From Mesorhizobium sp. AR02 (GTDB lineage Bacteria > Pseudomonadota > Alphaproteobacteria > Rhizobiales > Rhizobiaceae), in the NCBI RefSeq assembly GCF_024746835.1, contig NZ_CP080531.1:2232001-2296000 (forward strand): a stretch of 64,000 bases of DNA. The letters are read 5' to 3'. Below are positions 54,615 to 63,882 of the stretch, in pieces. The notes below the pieces were generated by a model that saw nothing but the letters and a program-made list of their open reading frames with translations, was not told the DNA's origin and searched no databases. A program made the position numbers and the translations under genes. Each line of letters starts with the position of its first letter. The stretch's first letter is position 1.

Positions 54615-56069
54615 TCACGCGGTCACGCCCCTGATCGCCGGATACAGCGCCCGGTAACGGTGATAGGCATCCGCATACGCCCCAGCGAGCGCAGCGTCCG
54701 GTTCAACGGTAGCATCCGTCCTGGGCGCCGTGCACACGGCCAGCGGATCAGCACCGGTCGCCGCGATCAGGCCGAGCCGGGCCGCGCCAAAGGCCGCGCC
54801 GAAATCGCCGTCGGCGGGAATGTCCACCGGCACCTGCAGCGCGGTGGCGATGGCTTTCAGCCAGTAGCGCGAGCGCGAGCCGCCGCCGATGGCCGTCACC
54901 CGCGTCAATGTCGTGCCGGCCGTCTTCAAGGCTTCGAGGCTGTCGCGGAAGGCGAAGGCGACGCCTTCGAGCACCGCTTGCGTCAGCACCGCGCGGCTCG
55001 ATTCATGCGCCAACCCGGTGAAGGACCCGCGAATGGCCGAATCATTGTGCGGCGTGCGCTCGCCCGAGAGATAGGGCAGGAAGGACACGCCGGTCGGCGC
55101 CTTCAGCGTGTCGCCGAGCTCCGAAGTCAGCTCACCGGCGCCTTTGCCTGTGATCTCCGACAGCCAGTTGAGCGAATCGGTCGCCGACAGGATGACGCCC
55201 ATCTGGTGCCAGGTGTCGGGCAGCGCATGGCAGAAGGTGTGGACAGCACTTGCCGGGTTGGGCAGATAGGACGCATTGGCGGCAAACAGCACGCCCGACG
55301 TGCCGAGCGAGACAAAGGCATGGCCGGCACCGACCGTGCCCATGCCGCAAGCCGACGCCGCATTGTCGCCGGCGCCACCGGCGATCGGGATGCCAGCCTC
55401 GATGCCCCATTTCGACGCCAATTCGCCGCGCAGCCCGCCGGCCTTCTGCGTGCCCTCGACCAGAAACGGCATTTGGCTCTCGTCAAGCGAGGTGGCGGCG
55501 AGCAGGTCCAGCGACCAGCGGCGCTTGCCGACATCGAGCCAGGAGGTGCCGGCCGAATCAGACATTTCCGAAATGTGCTCGCCGGTCGCCCAAAGCCGCA
55601 AAAAGTCCTTCGGCAGCAGCACCTTCGCCACTTTGGCGAAGATAGCGGGCTCGTTGTTCTTCACCCAGGCGAGCTTTGGCGCGGTGAAGCCGGGAAAGAC
55701 GATGTTGCCGGTCAGCGCGCGGAAGCGCGGATCGGCGTCCAGCGCGGCCGCCTCGATATGGCTGCGCGTGTCGTTCCACAGGATGCACGGGCGCAGCACA
55801 TGATCGGCCGCATCCAGCAAGGTGGCGCCATGCATCTGGCCCGACAGGCCGATGCCTTTTACGGCCGCGAACTGCCTGGGATGGGAGGCCTTGAGTTCGG
55901 CGATCGCGTCTTCGCAGGCGCGTATCCAGTGGGACGGGTCCTGTTCGGACCAGCCGGGATGCGGCCGCGAGACGTCAAGTGCGCCATGGCCGGAGCCGAC
56001 GACGGTCTGTCCGGCATCGATCAGCAGCGCCTTGACGCCCGACGTGCCCAGGTCGAGGCCGAGATACAT
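54615..56069 (-). CDS. xylB: Xylulokinase
   Basis: The 484-residue FGGY-family kinase begins YLGLDLGTSGVKALLID and has GLSGQMHGATLLD, SDSAGTSWLDV, AGGAGDNAASACGMG and the C-terminal AIGGGSRSRYWLKA adenine-binding loop. It phosphorylates xylulose to xylulose 5-phosphate, feeding the pentose phosphate pathway after XylA. GGAGG lies before the ATG. A 21-base inverted repeat sits 22 bases upstream of the start, and no xylose regulator or transporter is in the window. Confidence 0.96.
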   Translation of the reverse strand: MYLGLDLGTSGVKALLIDAGQTVVGSGHGALDVSRPHPGWSEQDPSHWIRACEDAIAELKASHPRQFAAVKGIGLSGQMHGATLLDAADHVLRPCILWNDTRSHIEAAALDADPRFRALTGNIVFPGFTAPKLAWVKNNEPAIFAKVAKVLLPKDFLRLWATGEHISEMSDSAGTSWLDVGKRRWSLDLLAATSLDESQMPFLVEGTQKAGGLRGELASKWGIEAGIPIAGGAGDNAASACGMGTVGAGHAFVSLGTSGVLFAANASYLPNPASAVHTFCHALPDTWHQMGVILSATDSLNWLSEITGKGAGELTSELGDTLKAPTGVSFLPYLSGERTPHNDSAIRGSFTGLAHESSRAVLTQAVLEGVAFAFRDSLEALKTAGTTLTRVTAIGGGSRSRYWLKAIATALQVPVDIPADGDFGAAFGAARLGLIAATGADPLAVCTAPRTDATVEPDAALAGAYADAYHRYRALYPAIRGVTA

Positions 56070-56090
56070 GTTTTCCTCCCACGTCCTTAT

Positions 56091-56111
56091 TTTTTTCGGA
56101 TCCCGAAAAAA
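56091..56111. promoter_or_regulatory. Inverted repeat at the xylB promoter, candidate operator
   Basis: TTTTTTCGG and CCGAAAAAA pair perfectly around ATC, 22 bases before the xylB start. The arms are too AT-rich at the base for a typical terminator of the TTC38-like gene upstream, so an operator is the better reading. The regulator is not known. Confidence 0.45.
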
Positions 56112-56150
56112 TCTGGCCGAGCCAGTTTTTAAGGCAAGATCCGCTTGCGG

Positions 56151-57473
56151 TCAATTCTCTGACAAATCGGCCGCACGTCGTGCAAGCAGCGCCGACAGCG
56201 GGCTGTCGGGCCGCGCCATCGAACGCTCGGCCGTGAGCGCCCTGGCGAGCGCGCCGTCACCGGCCCGCAGAGCGGCTTCGATCAGCGTCAGGTCGATGAC
56301 ATCGCGCTGCGCGTGGCTGCCGCCGAAGCGGTGCGCAATCGCCCGGATCGGCCGGATCAGGCGCATGGCCTCGGTGTAGTTGCCCTCGCCGAAGGCCTTG
56401 ATGGCCAGCGTCAAGGGATGGCCGACATCCTGGGTGAAAGCTGCATTGTCGTCACTGCCGCGCATGGCCTCACGCTGTGCTTCAAGCAAGGTCCGAGCGG
56501 GTGCATCGAGGCCGGCGCCGACGAAGGCCATCATCGCGTGCGCATCGTTGAAGGCATAGTCGCCGGCGCCGGCCTTGGGCCAATTGGCGGCGAGCGCTGT
56601 CCAGCGGTCGCCGCCATCGACGCCACCGAGATAGAGCCGCCACAGGATTGCCGACGCATCGACCATGTTGAGCGCCATCGTCGATGGTGTGCCGTAGATC
56701 GGTCCGTCATAGAGCGCCAGCACCTCATCGGTCTCGCCAAGATCATAGTGAAACAGCGCCAGGTGCCACCAATTGTGCACCTGCAGGAAGCTTTCCTTTG
56801 TCCACGCTTCGGGATTGGCGCGCATCCAGGCAATGCCATCCCTTTGCCGGCTTTGCATTTCCATGACATGCGCCACGGCGTGTTGCGCCCAGCCGTCACG
56901 AGGCTCGATCTCGACCGCCGTGCGGCCGAGCTTTTCGGCCCTGATATAGTCACCCATCTCCTCCAGCCCGAAGGCCTGCATGCCGAGGATGGCGTGGTAA
57001 CCCGGCATATCGCTCTGCCATGACGGCAAGGCGCGGGCGATGCGGTCGCGCAGCATGCGGGCATTGCCGGTGAAGAAGTCGATCTGGTGCCCGACCTGCA
57101 GTGCCACCGCGTCGAGCGGGGTCTCGATGGCGATATCCTCGAGGATCCCAGCAGCGTCATGCCAGCGCCCATTGGCGAGGTGGCCGAGGGCCAAGACATG
57201 CGCCTGCTCGCGTGTTGTCGCGGCAAGCGGCAGGGCGGCCTCATGGCAGGCCCTGGCCACCGCCGTCGCCTCCCGCTCGGTGGCAAGGCCAAAGAGGTAG
57301 CCCTTGAAGACATGCGCCATGACAAAACCGGGATTTTCCACGATGGCGCGGTCGACGGAGCCGACGGGATCGCCGACGAAGCACTGCAATTGGCGCACCG
57401 CCTGGCTGTAGGGCGTGAACCCCGCTTCCGTCGCACCCGAAAATGCCAGGCCGAATGTGTCCTTGATTGGCAT
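56151..57473 (-). CDS. Tetratricopeptide-repeat protein of the TTC38 family
   Basis: The 440-residue soluble protein has an extended helical-repeat pattern. Segments such as AHVLALGHLANGRWHDAAGILE, WAQHAVAHVMEMQSR and FLQVHNWWHLALFHYDLG are those of TTC38 homologues, found from bacteria to animals. The function is not established. The chosen ATG begins MPIKDTFGLAFSG; an in-frame start 48 bases upstream lacks support. It precedes xylB on the same strand, 81 bases away, but no functional link is evident. Confidence 0.82.
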   Translation of the reverse strand: MPIKDTFGLAFSGATEAGFTPYSQAVRQLQCFVGDPVGSVDRAIVENPGFVMAHVFKGYLFGLATEREATAVARACHEAALPLAATTREQAHVLALGHLANGRWHDAAGILEDIAIETPLDAVALQVGHQIDFFTGNARMLRDRIARALPSWQSDMPGYHAILGMQAFGLEEMGDYIRAEKLGRTAVEIEPRDGWAQHAVAHVMEMQSRQRDGIAWMRANPEAWTKESFLQVHNWWHLALFHYDLGETDEVLALYDGPIYGTPSTMALNMVDASAILWRLYLGGVDGGDRWTALAANWPKAGAGDYAFNDAHAMMAFVGAGLDAPARTLLEAQREAMRGSDDNAAFTQDVGHPLTLAIKAFGEGNYTEAMRLIRPIRAIAHRFGGSHAQRDVIDLTLIEAALRAGDGALARALTAERSMARPDSPLSALLARRAADLSEN

Positions 57474-57697
57474 GCAATGTCCCTTGACCGGCGCGTTGCG
57501 GGCACGATGCCCTCGGTCCAAGGCGATCTTAAAGCATGGGCCACAGACGCGCCAACCATGCAGCGCACGCGTCTACTTCAGTAGATTTTGCAGTTCATCA
57601 ACCATGACGGGCAGATTAGGCTTTGTAAAATCGAACGAATTGTGGCTTCATTGCGGCGCGGCGAGGGGCTTGTAATCGCGATCTGAGAGGGGACGCG

Positions 57698-60544
57698 ATG
57701 CGGCATTTTGAAATACAGCTTCCGAACAGCCGTTCGGAATACGCTGACGAGGCGATTTCTTTGTTGCGGCGAAAGCCGCGGCAAATCCATCCATGGTTTA
57801 TTAGCTTACTTGCAACTACAGCGCTAGTGTTGCTGCCCGGTTCCACGGCCTTGGCGGCCTGCGTGCTGGTTCCATCAGCGGGAAATACCACCTTCACCTG
57901 CGATAGTGGCGATTCGGGCGGCAGCCTCACCGATACCAGCGGCGACAACACGCTGAATTTTCCCGCTGGCGGCACCGGGCGGGTGAGCGGCAACGTCACT
58001 TTCGGCGCCGGCACGGACCGCATCAACATGCAGTCCGGCACCATCACCGGCGCGGTCGACCAGGGTGACGGCACGGATTTCTTCACCATCAGCGGCGGCA
58101 CCGTCGCCGGCAATGTCCAGCAGGGTGCCGGCATCGACGATTTCAACATGAGCGGCGGCCAGATCGGGTCGCTCAACCAGGGCGACGGGCTCGACACCTT
58201 CACCATGACGGGCGGGCGCATCGTCGATTTCTTCGACGATGGCGATCATGCCGTGATGACGGGCGGCCGCATCGGCCGGGTCAACATGAAGCTCGACAAG
58301 AACTATTTCAACATGTCCGGCGGCACCATCGACCGCAACCTCGTCACCGGCTTCGACCAGGACACCATTATCCTCTCCGGCGGCACGATCGGCGGCAACA
58401 TCAGCGTCAGCGGCGGCAATGACAGCGTGACAATCACCGGCGGCACGGTCGGTGGCGATGTGCTGATGAGCTTCGGTTCCGACAGTTTCGTCTGGAATGG
58501 CGGCGGCATCATCTATGGCGCGGTCGATCTCGGCGCCGACAACGACACCGCCAAGCTCAGCAACCTCACCAACGCCAATCTCGGCGGCACGGACGCCCTG
58601 AATGGCGGCCTTGGCACCGACGCGCTGACCTTCGACAACGTCAAGCTCGACGGGATCGCCAGAGTCCAGAACTGGGAAACGGTCGACGCCACCAACGACA
58701 CCCAACTGACGCTCGACGGCACTCTCAAGCTCGGCGACAGCGGCACCGGCACGGGTTCGCTCAGCGTCGATGCTTCGAGCACGCTCTATGGCGGCGGCTT
58801 CAACGCGGCGATCCAGGCCTTCACGGCTGGCCAGCTGGCTCAGGTCACCAATGCCGGACGCATCGACCTGACCAACGGCACCACGGGCGCGACCGACCGG
58901 CTGACGATCTCGGGCAATTATGTCGGTGCCGGCGGCCTGCTGCTTGTCCAGACCGAACTCGGTGACGATTCCTCCGCCTCCGACAGGCTGGTGCTTTCGG
59001 GCGGCACGGCTTCGGGCTCGACCGGCATTTCCGTGGTCAATGTCGGCGGCGCGGGTGCCGCGACCACGCAGGACGGCATCATGGTCGTCCAGGCGGTCAA
59101 CGGCGCCACTTCAGGCGCCACCACATTCGCACTCGACGCCCCGGTCGCCGCTGGCGCCTTCGAATATTATCTGTTCAAGGGCGGCGTCAGCGCCGGCAGC
59201 AACGAAAACTGGTATCTGCGCTCGACGCTGACCACACCGGCGACGCCGGCACCAGCCCCGCCGGCGCTCGAACCCACGCCACCGCCGGAACCCGAACCGC
59301 CCGCGGCCGAACCACCACCCCCGCCGGCATCCGAACTTCCACCGACGCCGCCACCGACCGAGGGCGATATCAACACCCCGCCGGTCGACCCGACACCGCC
59401 GGTGCAGGCCAGCGACCCGGAACCCGAACCGCCGCCGCCGCCACCGCCGCCGCCACCCGCGGATCCGCCGCCACCCCCGCCGGTGGTGCCGACAGAAGCG
59501 CCTGTGCTTCCAGTGCCGACGCTGCCGGGCCCGCCGCCGGTCCAGCCGACGCCGCCGACACCTGGGGCGACCGCGGTGCAGGCAGCCGTGATCCCGCTCT
59601 ATCGCATCGAGGTGCCGGTCTATTCGGCCCTGCCGCCGGTCGCCGAGCACCTGGCGATGACGACGCTCGGCACCTTTCACGAACGGCGGGGTGAGCAAAG
59701 CCTGTTGTCGGATCTGGAACTGTCGCCGGTCTGGGGCCGCATTTTTGGTCAGGACACTGAGATGGGCTGGTCGGGAACGGTGTCGCCCTCCTTTGACGGC
59801 ACGCTGTTCGGCCTTCAGGCAGGCTTCGACGTGTTCGGCCGCGAGACCGCCTCAGGCGGAATCGATCGCGCCGGCCTGTTCGTCGCCTATGCCAGCATGA
59901 AGGGTGACGTGCGCGGCCAGGCGCTGGGATGGAACGATCTGTCCGTCGGCAGCCTCGACGTCAGCGGCACCAGCGTTGGCGGCTACTGGACCCGCATCGG
60001 CCAAAGCGGCTGGTACCTTGACGGCGTCCTCATGGCCACCTTCTTCGGTGGCGACGCGACATCGTCGCGCGATATCGGCATCGATATTGGCGGAACCGGC
60101 GTCACCGCTTCGCTGGAAGGCGGCTATCCCATAGCGCTGGCGCAGGGCTGGACGCTCGAACCGCAGGCGCAACTGGTCTGGCAGCATCTGTCGCTCAACG
60201 ACACCAACGACCGCTTCTCGTCGGTTTCCTTCGGCACCGACGACAGCGTCAGCGGCCGGCTGGGTGTGCGGCTGCAGGGCGAGACCACGATCAACGGCAT
60301 CGCGCTGCAGCCCTACCTCAAGGCCAACATCTGGCATGATTTCGGCGGCATCAGCCATGTCAATTTCGACACCACCGACATCTCGACCGAGGGCCGATCG
60401 ACCTCCTTCGAGTTCGGTGGCGGCGTGGTCGCCAGAGTGACCGACAAGGTCAGCATCTTCGCCACCGGCGACTACACCACCAATCTCGGCGGCGACAAGC
60501 GCCGCATCCTCGAGGGCAATCTGGGTATCAGCGTGAAGTGGTGA
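57698..60544 (+). CDS. Autotransporter with beta-helix passenger and proline-rich linker
   Basis: The 948-residue type V secreted protein has a long basic N-terminus, then a signal core (LATTALVLLPGSTALAA, residues about 39-55). Passenger residues 60-500 are dominated by SGGTIxGN-type repeats of about 18-20 residues, expected to form a right-handed beta-helix. Residues 511-631 are proline-rich (P/E/A). The C-terminal 280 residues are an autotransporter barrel ending in Trp (GISVKW). The passenger is exposed at the surface and may act in adhesion. Gene ends in a strong hairpin. Confidence 0.88.
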   Translation: MRHFEIQLPNSRSEYADEAISLLRRKPRQIHPWFISLLATTALVLLPGSTALAACVLVPSAGNTTFTCDSGDSGGSLTDTSGDNTLNFPAGGTGRVSGNVTFGAGTDRINMQSGTITGAVDQGDGTDFFTISGGTVAGNVQQGAGIDDFNMSGGQIGSLNQGDGLDTFTMTGGRIVDFFDDGDHAVMTGGRIGRVNMKLDKNYFNMSGGTIDRNLVTGFDQDTIILSGGTIGGNISVSGGNDSVTITGGTVGGDVLMSFGSDSFVWNGGGIIYGAVDLGADNDTAKLSNLTNANLGGTDALNGGLGTDALTFDNVKLDGIARVQNWETVDATNDTQLTLDGTLKLGDSGTGTGSLSVDASSTLYGGGFNAAIQAFTAGQLAQVTNAGRIDLTNGTTGATDRLTISGNYVGAGGLLLVQTELGDDSSASDRLVLSGGTASGSTGISVVNVGGAGAATTQDGIMVVQAVNGATSGATTFALDAPVAAGAFEYYLFKGGVSAGSNENWYLRSTLTTPATPAPAPPALEPTPPPEPEPPAAEPPPPPASELPPTPPPTEGDINTPPVDPTPPVQASDPEPEPPPPPPPPPPADPPPPPPVVPTEAPVLPVPTLPGPPPVQPTPPTPGATAVQAAVIPLYRIEVPVYSALPPVAEHLAMTTLGTFHERRGEQSLLSDLELSPVWGRIFGQDTEMGWSGTVSPSFDGTLFGLQAGFDVFGRETASGGIDRAGLFVAYASMKGDVRGQALGWNDLSVGSLDVSGTSVGGYWTRIGQSGWYLDGVLMATFFGGDATSSRDIGIDIGGTGVTASLEGGYPIALAQGWTLEPQAQLVWQHLSLNDTNDRFSSVSFGTDDSVSGRLGVRLQGETTINGIALQPYLKANIWHDFGGISHVNFDTTDISTEGRSTSFEFGGGVVARVTDKVSIFATGDYTTNLGGDKRRILEGNLGISVKW

Positions 60545-60547
60545 ACC

Positions 60548-60584
60548 AGACCATCCGAAACCGGAAACCGGTTTCGGATGGTCT
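60548..60584. terminator. Perfect 17-base inverted repeat between autotransporter and lysE genes
   Basis: AGACCATCCGAAACCGG pairs perfectly with its reverse complement across a three-base loop, four bases after the autotransporter stop and sixteen before the convergent lysE stop. It can terminate both genes, though the T tract is weak. Its GAAACCGG/CCGGTTTC core also recurs in repeat family A. Confidence 0.65.
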
Positions 60585-60599
60585 AATAAAAGAGGCCGC

Positions 60600-61223
60600 C
60601 TAATTGCCCGAGCGCATCGCCACCGTGGCGATGCCGGCGCCGACCAGCAGCGTGCCGCCGGTGCGGTTGAAGATGCGGATCGCCTTGGGATTGCGCACGA
60701 CGTTGCGGGCGCGCGCCGCGATCAGCGCATAGCCGAAGGCATTGGCGAATGCGAGCGCCAGGAAAGTCGTCTCGAAGATCATCATCTGCGTCCAGAAATT
60801 GGCATGCCGGTCGAGGAACTGCGGCAGGAAGGCGACGAAGAAGGTGATGCTTTTCGGGTTGAGCGCGGTGACCAGCCAGGCATGCGCCGTCATCTTGGCG
60901 GGCGACACCACATCGGTTCGCGGCTCGGCCTTCAGCGCGCCGCCGGCGCGGAACAGCTTTACGCCGAGATAGATCAGATAGCCGGCGCCAATCAGCTTCA
61001 GGATGGTGAAGACAGTCGCCGAAGCGGCGAGCAGCGCGCCGATGCCGAGCATCGACAAGGTCATGGCGGTGAAGTCGCCGAGCGCCACGCCAACCGCCAT
61101 CGGCAAGGCGGTGCGCCAGCCCTGGCCCAGCGCATAGGACACGACCAGCAGGATGGTCGGGCCCGGAATGATGAGGAGGATGGTCGAAGCGGCGGCGAAA
61201 GCGGCCCAGTTTTCGAAGGACAT
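60600..61223 (-). CDS. LysE family amino-acid exporter
   Basis: The 207-residue membrane protein has the LysE/RhtB signature IIPGPTILLVVSYALGQG near residue 18, and six hydrophobic helices with a KSITFFVAFLPQFLD segment. It exports amino acids or related metabolites; the specific substrate cannot be told. I chose the ATG after AGGGAG; a longer open frame upstream enters a repeat. It is convergent with the autotransporter gene. Confidence 0.9.
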   Translation of the reverse strand: MSFENWAAFAAASTILLIIPGPTILLVVSYALGQGWRTALPMAVGVALGDFTAMTLSMLGIGALLAASATVFTILKLIGAGYLIYLGVKLFRAGGALKAEPRTDVVSPAKMTAHAWLVTALNPKSITFFVAFLPQFLDRHANFWTQMMIFETTFLALAFANAFGYALIAARARNVVRNPKAIRIFNRTGGTLLVGAGIATVAMRSGN

Positions 61224-61302
61224 GTCTGTTCTCCCTTGGGTTAAGGAAAAGGATAAATCCTGAACCCCGGGAGAATGTAAAGAGGCCTGATTTTTGTTTT
61301 TT

Positions 61303-61350
61303 GCGCAATTGCGGGCGGAAGATCGCCACGCACTTTTTCCTGGAATTGCC
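61303..61350. repeat. Dispersed palindromic repeat, family C copy 3
   Basis: The element runs from GCGCAATTGC through GGGCGGAAGATCG to CCTGGAATTGCC, aligning with the copies at 27323 and 31881. It lies upstream of lysE and downstream of the 40-residue gene. Confidence 0.75.
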
Positions 61351-61380
61351 GCTATCAATTGCGCCAAAGGCAGGTCGGCG

Positions 61381-61503
61381 TCAGTTCGCGCCGATCAGCG
61401 TGCTCAATATATCGGCGAGGCTGACATTGGCACCGAGAACCAATGCGGCCGCGACAATGGCAGCGGCAAAAAGCTTGATGTCGGTTTTTAACGTCTTGCA
61501 CAT
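61381..61503 (-). CDS. Forty-residue single-span membrane peptide
   Basis: A short frame reads MCKTLKTDIKLFAAAIVAA and continues into LVLGANVSLADILSTLIGAN, then TGA. GAGGGG lies five bases before the ATG. Residues 10-28 form a transmembrane or signal-like helix. It has a basic N-terminus and a hydrophobic core typical of real small membrane proteins, so chance is unlikely but not excluded. It stands alone between lysE and the L,D-transpeptidase. No family recognised. Confidence 0.5.
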   Translation of the reverse strand: MCKTLKTDIKLFAAAIVAAALVLGANVSLADILSTLIGAN

Positions 61504-61741
61504 GGAGGCCCCTCGCTGATCGCCTGATGGGTAGGAAAGGCCGGTGCCGGGATTATGACCCGAGCTGGGTCTTTTTGTGCAGGAGCGCTCGATTGGCGGT
61601 CAGCCAGCACCGCCTGATGCCGCCAGGAACCGCGCAAATGCAGGTAACGCAAGACATTCACGCTTTATCAACCATGAATGATGAAAATGCCCATTATCCG
61701 GCCGGACCGTGCTTCCCGCCGACAGCGTAGGGTTTGGGTAT

Positions 61742-62512
61742 ATGCGTGAGTTGCCGCAAGGTCTGACGCCGCCACGAAACGGCGACGCAATCGAAACCGA
61801 TCATCATCCTTCCCGCCGCGCCATCCTGTCCGGGGCAGGTGCGCTGGCGCTGCTCAGCGCCGCCGGCTGTTCGACCTCGGGCGACGGCGGTATGCCGATG
61901 CTGCAGCTCGACAATACGGTCACTGGTTCAGTGCCGCCGATACGGCCGGCGATCAGCGTCGACAAGAACATCACCAGCGCCGATGTCATGTATGCCGCTT
62001 TGACCGACAACGGCTTCAACGTGCCGGAAGTGCCCTATCTCAAGGTCAAGCCAGAATTCCGCCGCCAGATCGTCGTCGACACCACCGGCGAAGCGCCCGG
62101 CACCATCGTCGTCCATCTCAAGGAGCGCATGCTCTATCTCGTCCAGCCAGGCGGCGACGCCATCCGCTACGGCGTCGGCATCGGCAAGGACGGCTTCCGC
62201 TGGTCCGGCCGCGCCAACATCCAGTATGGACGGGAATGGCCGACCTGGACGCCGCCGCCGGAGATGATCCAGCGCAAGCCCGAACTGGTGAAGTGGCAAG
62301 GCGGCCAGCCTGGCGGCCTCACCAACCCGCTCGGCGCGCGTGCCCTCTACATCTACCAGGACGGCAAGGACACCGGCTACCGCATCCATGGCTCGCCCGA
62401 ATGGTGGAGCATCGGCCAGGCGATGTCGTCGGGCTGCGTGCGCCTGATCGACCAGGACATCATCGACCTCTACAGCCGCGTCTCGAAGAAAAACCCTGTC
62501 GTCGTCATGTGA
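61742..62512 (+). CDS. L,D-transpeptidase (YkuD/ErfK type), Tat-like lipoprotein
   Basis: The 256-residue protein has a twin-arginine start (SRRAILSGAGALALL) ending in a lipobox (SAAGC, Cys43), so export as a lipoprotein is likely. The YkuD domain runs from about residue 110 (IVVHLKERMLYLV) to the catalytic block HGSPEWWSIGQAMSSGCVRL, containing the catalytic cysteine and histidine. It makes 3-3 peptidoglycan crosslinks or attaches proteins. The ATG at 61742 avoids a weak upstream extension. A terminator follows. Confidence 0.93.
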   Translation: MRELPQGLTPPRNGDAIETDHHPSRRAILSGAGALALLSAAGCSTSGDGGMPMLQLDNTVTGSVPPIRPAISVDKNITSADVMYAALTDNGFNVPEVPYLKVKPEFRRQIVVDTTGEAPGTIVVHLKERMLYLVQPGGDAIRYGVGIGKDGFRWSGRANIQYGREWPTWTPPPEMIQRKPELVKWQGGQPGGLTNPLGARALYIYQDGKDTGYRIHGSPEWWSIGQAMSSGCVRLIDQDIIDLYSRVSKKNPVVVM

Positions 62513-62520
62513 TCGTTTGG

Positions 62521-62541
62521 GCGGCCACCGTGGCCGCTTTT
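62521..62541 (+). terminator. Rho-independent terminator after the L,D-transpeptidase gene
   Basis: GCGGCCA and TGGCCGC arms with a three-base loop lead into TTTT, eight bases after the stop. Confidence 0.85.
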
Positions 62542-62565
62542 ATCGTCCCGTTCGGGCAGGATCTT

Positions 62566-62616
62566 TGCCGAAACCGGTTTCCACCCTCGGGTCAGACCCG
62601 AGGGCATGCTTTTCGG
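62566..62616. repeat. Palindromic repeat, family A copy 2
   Basis: This copy contains CCGAAACCGGTTTCC followed by a perfect CCCTCGGG / CCCGAGGG hairpin and ends GGCATGCTTTTCGG. The ACCGGTTTCCAC part and the CATGCT end match the element at 20781-20830. It lies before the phosphofructokinase gene. Confidence 0.65.
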
Positions 62617-62699
62617 GATCACGCCCGACTCCCCCGTTGCGCGATGCGGCAAGACAGGCCAAGGTGCCTTGAAAACCATCGCCTCGGGAGACGTCAGGA

Positions 62700-63866
62700 A
62701 TGGCCGGAACTTTTGTCATCGCGCAGGGCGGCGGCCCGACCGCCGTCATCAACCAGACCGTGGTCGGCGCCACGCTGGAGATCCGCAAACGGCATCCCGG
62801 CGCCAAGGTGCTGGGTTCCATCCACGGCGTGCGCGGCATTCGTGACGGCAATTATGTCGACCTCTCCGCCATCCCCGAAGACCGGTTGCGACTGATTGCG
62901 GGAACGCCGAGTGCCGCACTCGGCTCGACGCGTGACAAACCGGATGCGGCGTATTGCGATGTCATCCTCAATGGGTTGAAAAAGGCCGGGGCCGATGCCT
63001 TCATCTATATTGGCGGCAACGACACGTCGGGCACGCAGCAGATCCTGACCGATGCCGCCGGCGGCAGCATCGCTTTTGTTCATGCGCCAAAAACCATCGA
63101 CAACGATCTTGAGGAGAACGACCACACGCCGGGCTTTATCTCGGCCGCCGAATTCGTCGCCGGCGCCTTCCTGTCCGTCGATCTCGATTTTCGCGCCTTG
63201 CCCGGCATCTATGTCGGCATCGTCATGGGTAGGCACGCCGGCTTCCTGACGGCCGCGGCCGCGGCCTGGCAACTCGACTCCGACAGCGGCCCGCACCTGG
63301 TCTACGTGCCGGAACGGCCATTCTCGGCGGCCGGCTTCATCGATGATGTCCGCGCCACGCTCGACCGCCACAAGCGCTGCATCGTCGCCGTTTCGGAAGG
63401 GGTGAGCACCGCCGACGGCAAGGCGCTGGTCGAAAGCCTGGTGCCGCCGGACAAGCTCGAGCGCGACGCGCATGGCAACGTCAAGCTGTCGGGCAGCGAC
63501 CTGCCGGCTGCACTTGAGCGCGCATTGGCCGAGGGGCTGCCGGGCAAGCGGGCGCGTGTCGACGCGCTCGGCTACATGCCGCGCGGTTATATCGGCGCCA
63601 TCAGCGCGGTCGACGCGCAGGAGGCCCTCGATGCCGGCGCCTTCGCCGTCTCCGTCGCCGAACAGGGCGGCGGCTCGGTGGCGCTGCAGTATGATGGCAC
63701 CAAGACGGTGCTGAAGAAGGTGCCGCTGAAGAATGTCGCCGGCAAGACCCGCCACATGCCCGACGACTTCATGAAGCCCGACGTCAACCAGCTGTCCGAG
63801 GCTGGCATGGCCTATCTCAAGCGGCTGGTGCCGGAAAAGTACAAGGTCGGGAAGCCGTTCGTCTGA
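62700..63866 (+). CDS. 6-phosphofructokinase, pyrophosphate-dependent type
   Basis: The 388-residue enzyme has IAQGGGPTAVINQ, GGNDTS (105-110), PKTIDND (130-136) and MGRHAGF (176-182). The aspartate in GGNDT and the lysine of PKTIDND replace the glycines that let ATP bind in bacterial ATP-dependent enzymes, so PPi is the expected phosphoryl donor. It interconverts fructose 6-phosphate and fructose 1,6-bisphosphate. Many rhizobia lack ATP-PFK, and this reversible enzyme may serve both directions. GGGAG and AGGA precede the ATG. Confidence 0.9.
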   Translation: MAGTFVIAQGGGPTAVINQTVVGATLEIRKRHPGAKVLGSIHGVRGIRDGNYVDLSAIPEDRLRLIAGTPSAALGSTRDKPDAAYCDVILNGLKKAGADAFIYIGGNDTSGTQQILTDAAGGSIAFVHAPKTIDNDLEENDHTPGFISAAEFVAGAFLSVDLDFRALPGIYVGIVMGRHAGFLTAAAAAWQLDSDSGPHLVYVPERPFSAAGFIDDVRATLDRHKRCIVAVSEGVSTADGKALVESLVPPDKLERDAHGNVKLSGSDLPAALERALAEGLPGKRARVDALGYMPRGYIGAISAVDAQEALDAGAFAVSVAEQGGGSVALQYDGTKTVLKKVPLKNVAGKTRHMPDDFMKPDVNQLSEAGMAYLKRLVPEKYKVGKPFV

Positions 63867-63882
63867 TGCGGGTTCAGCCATA

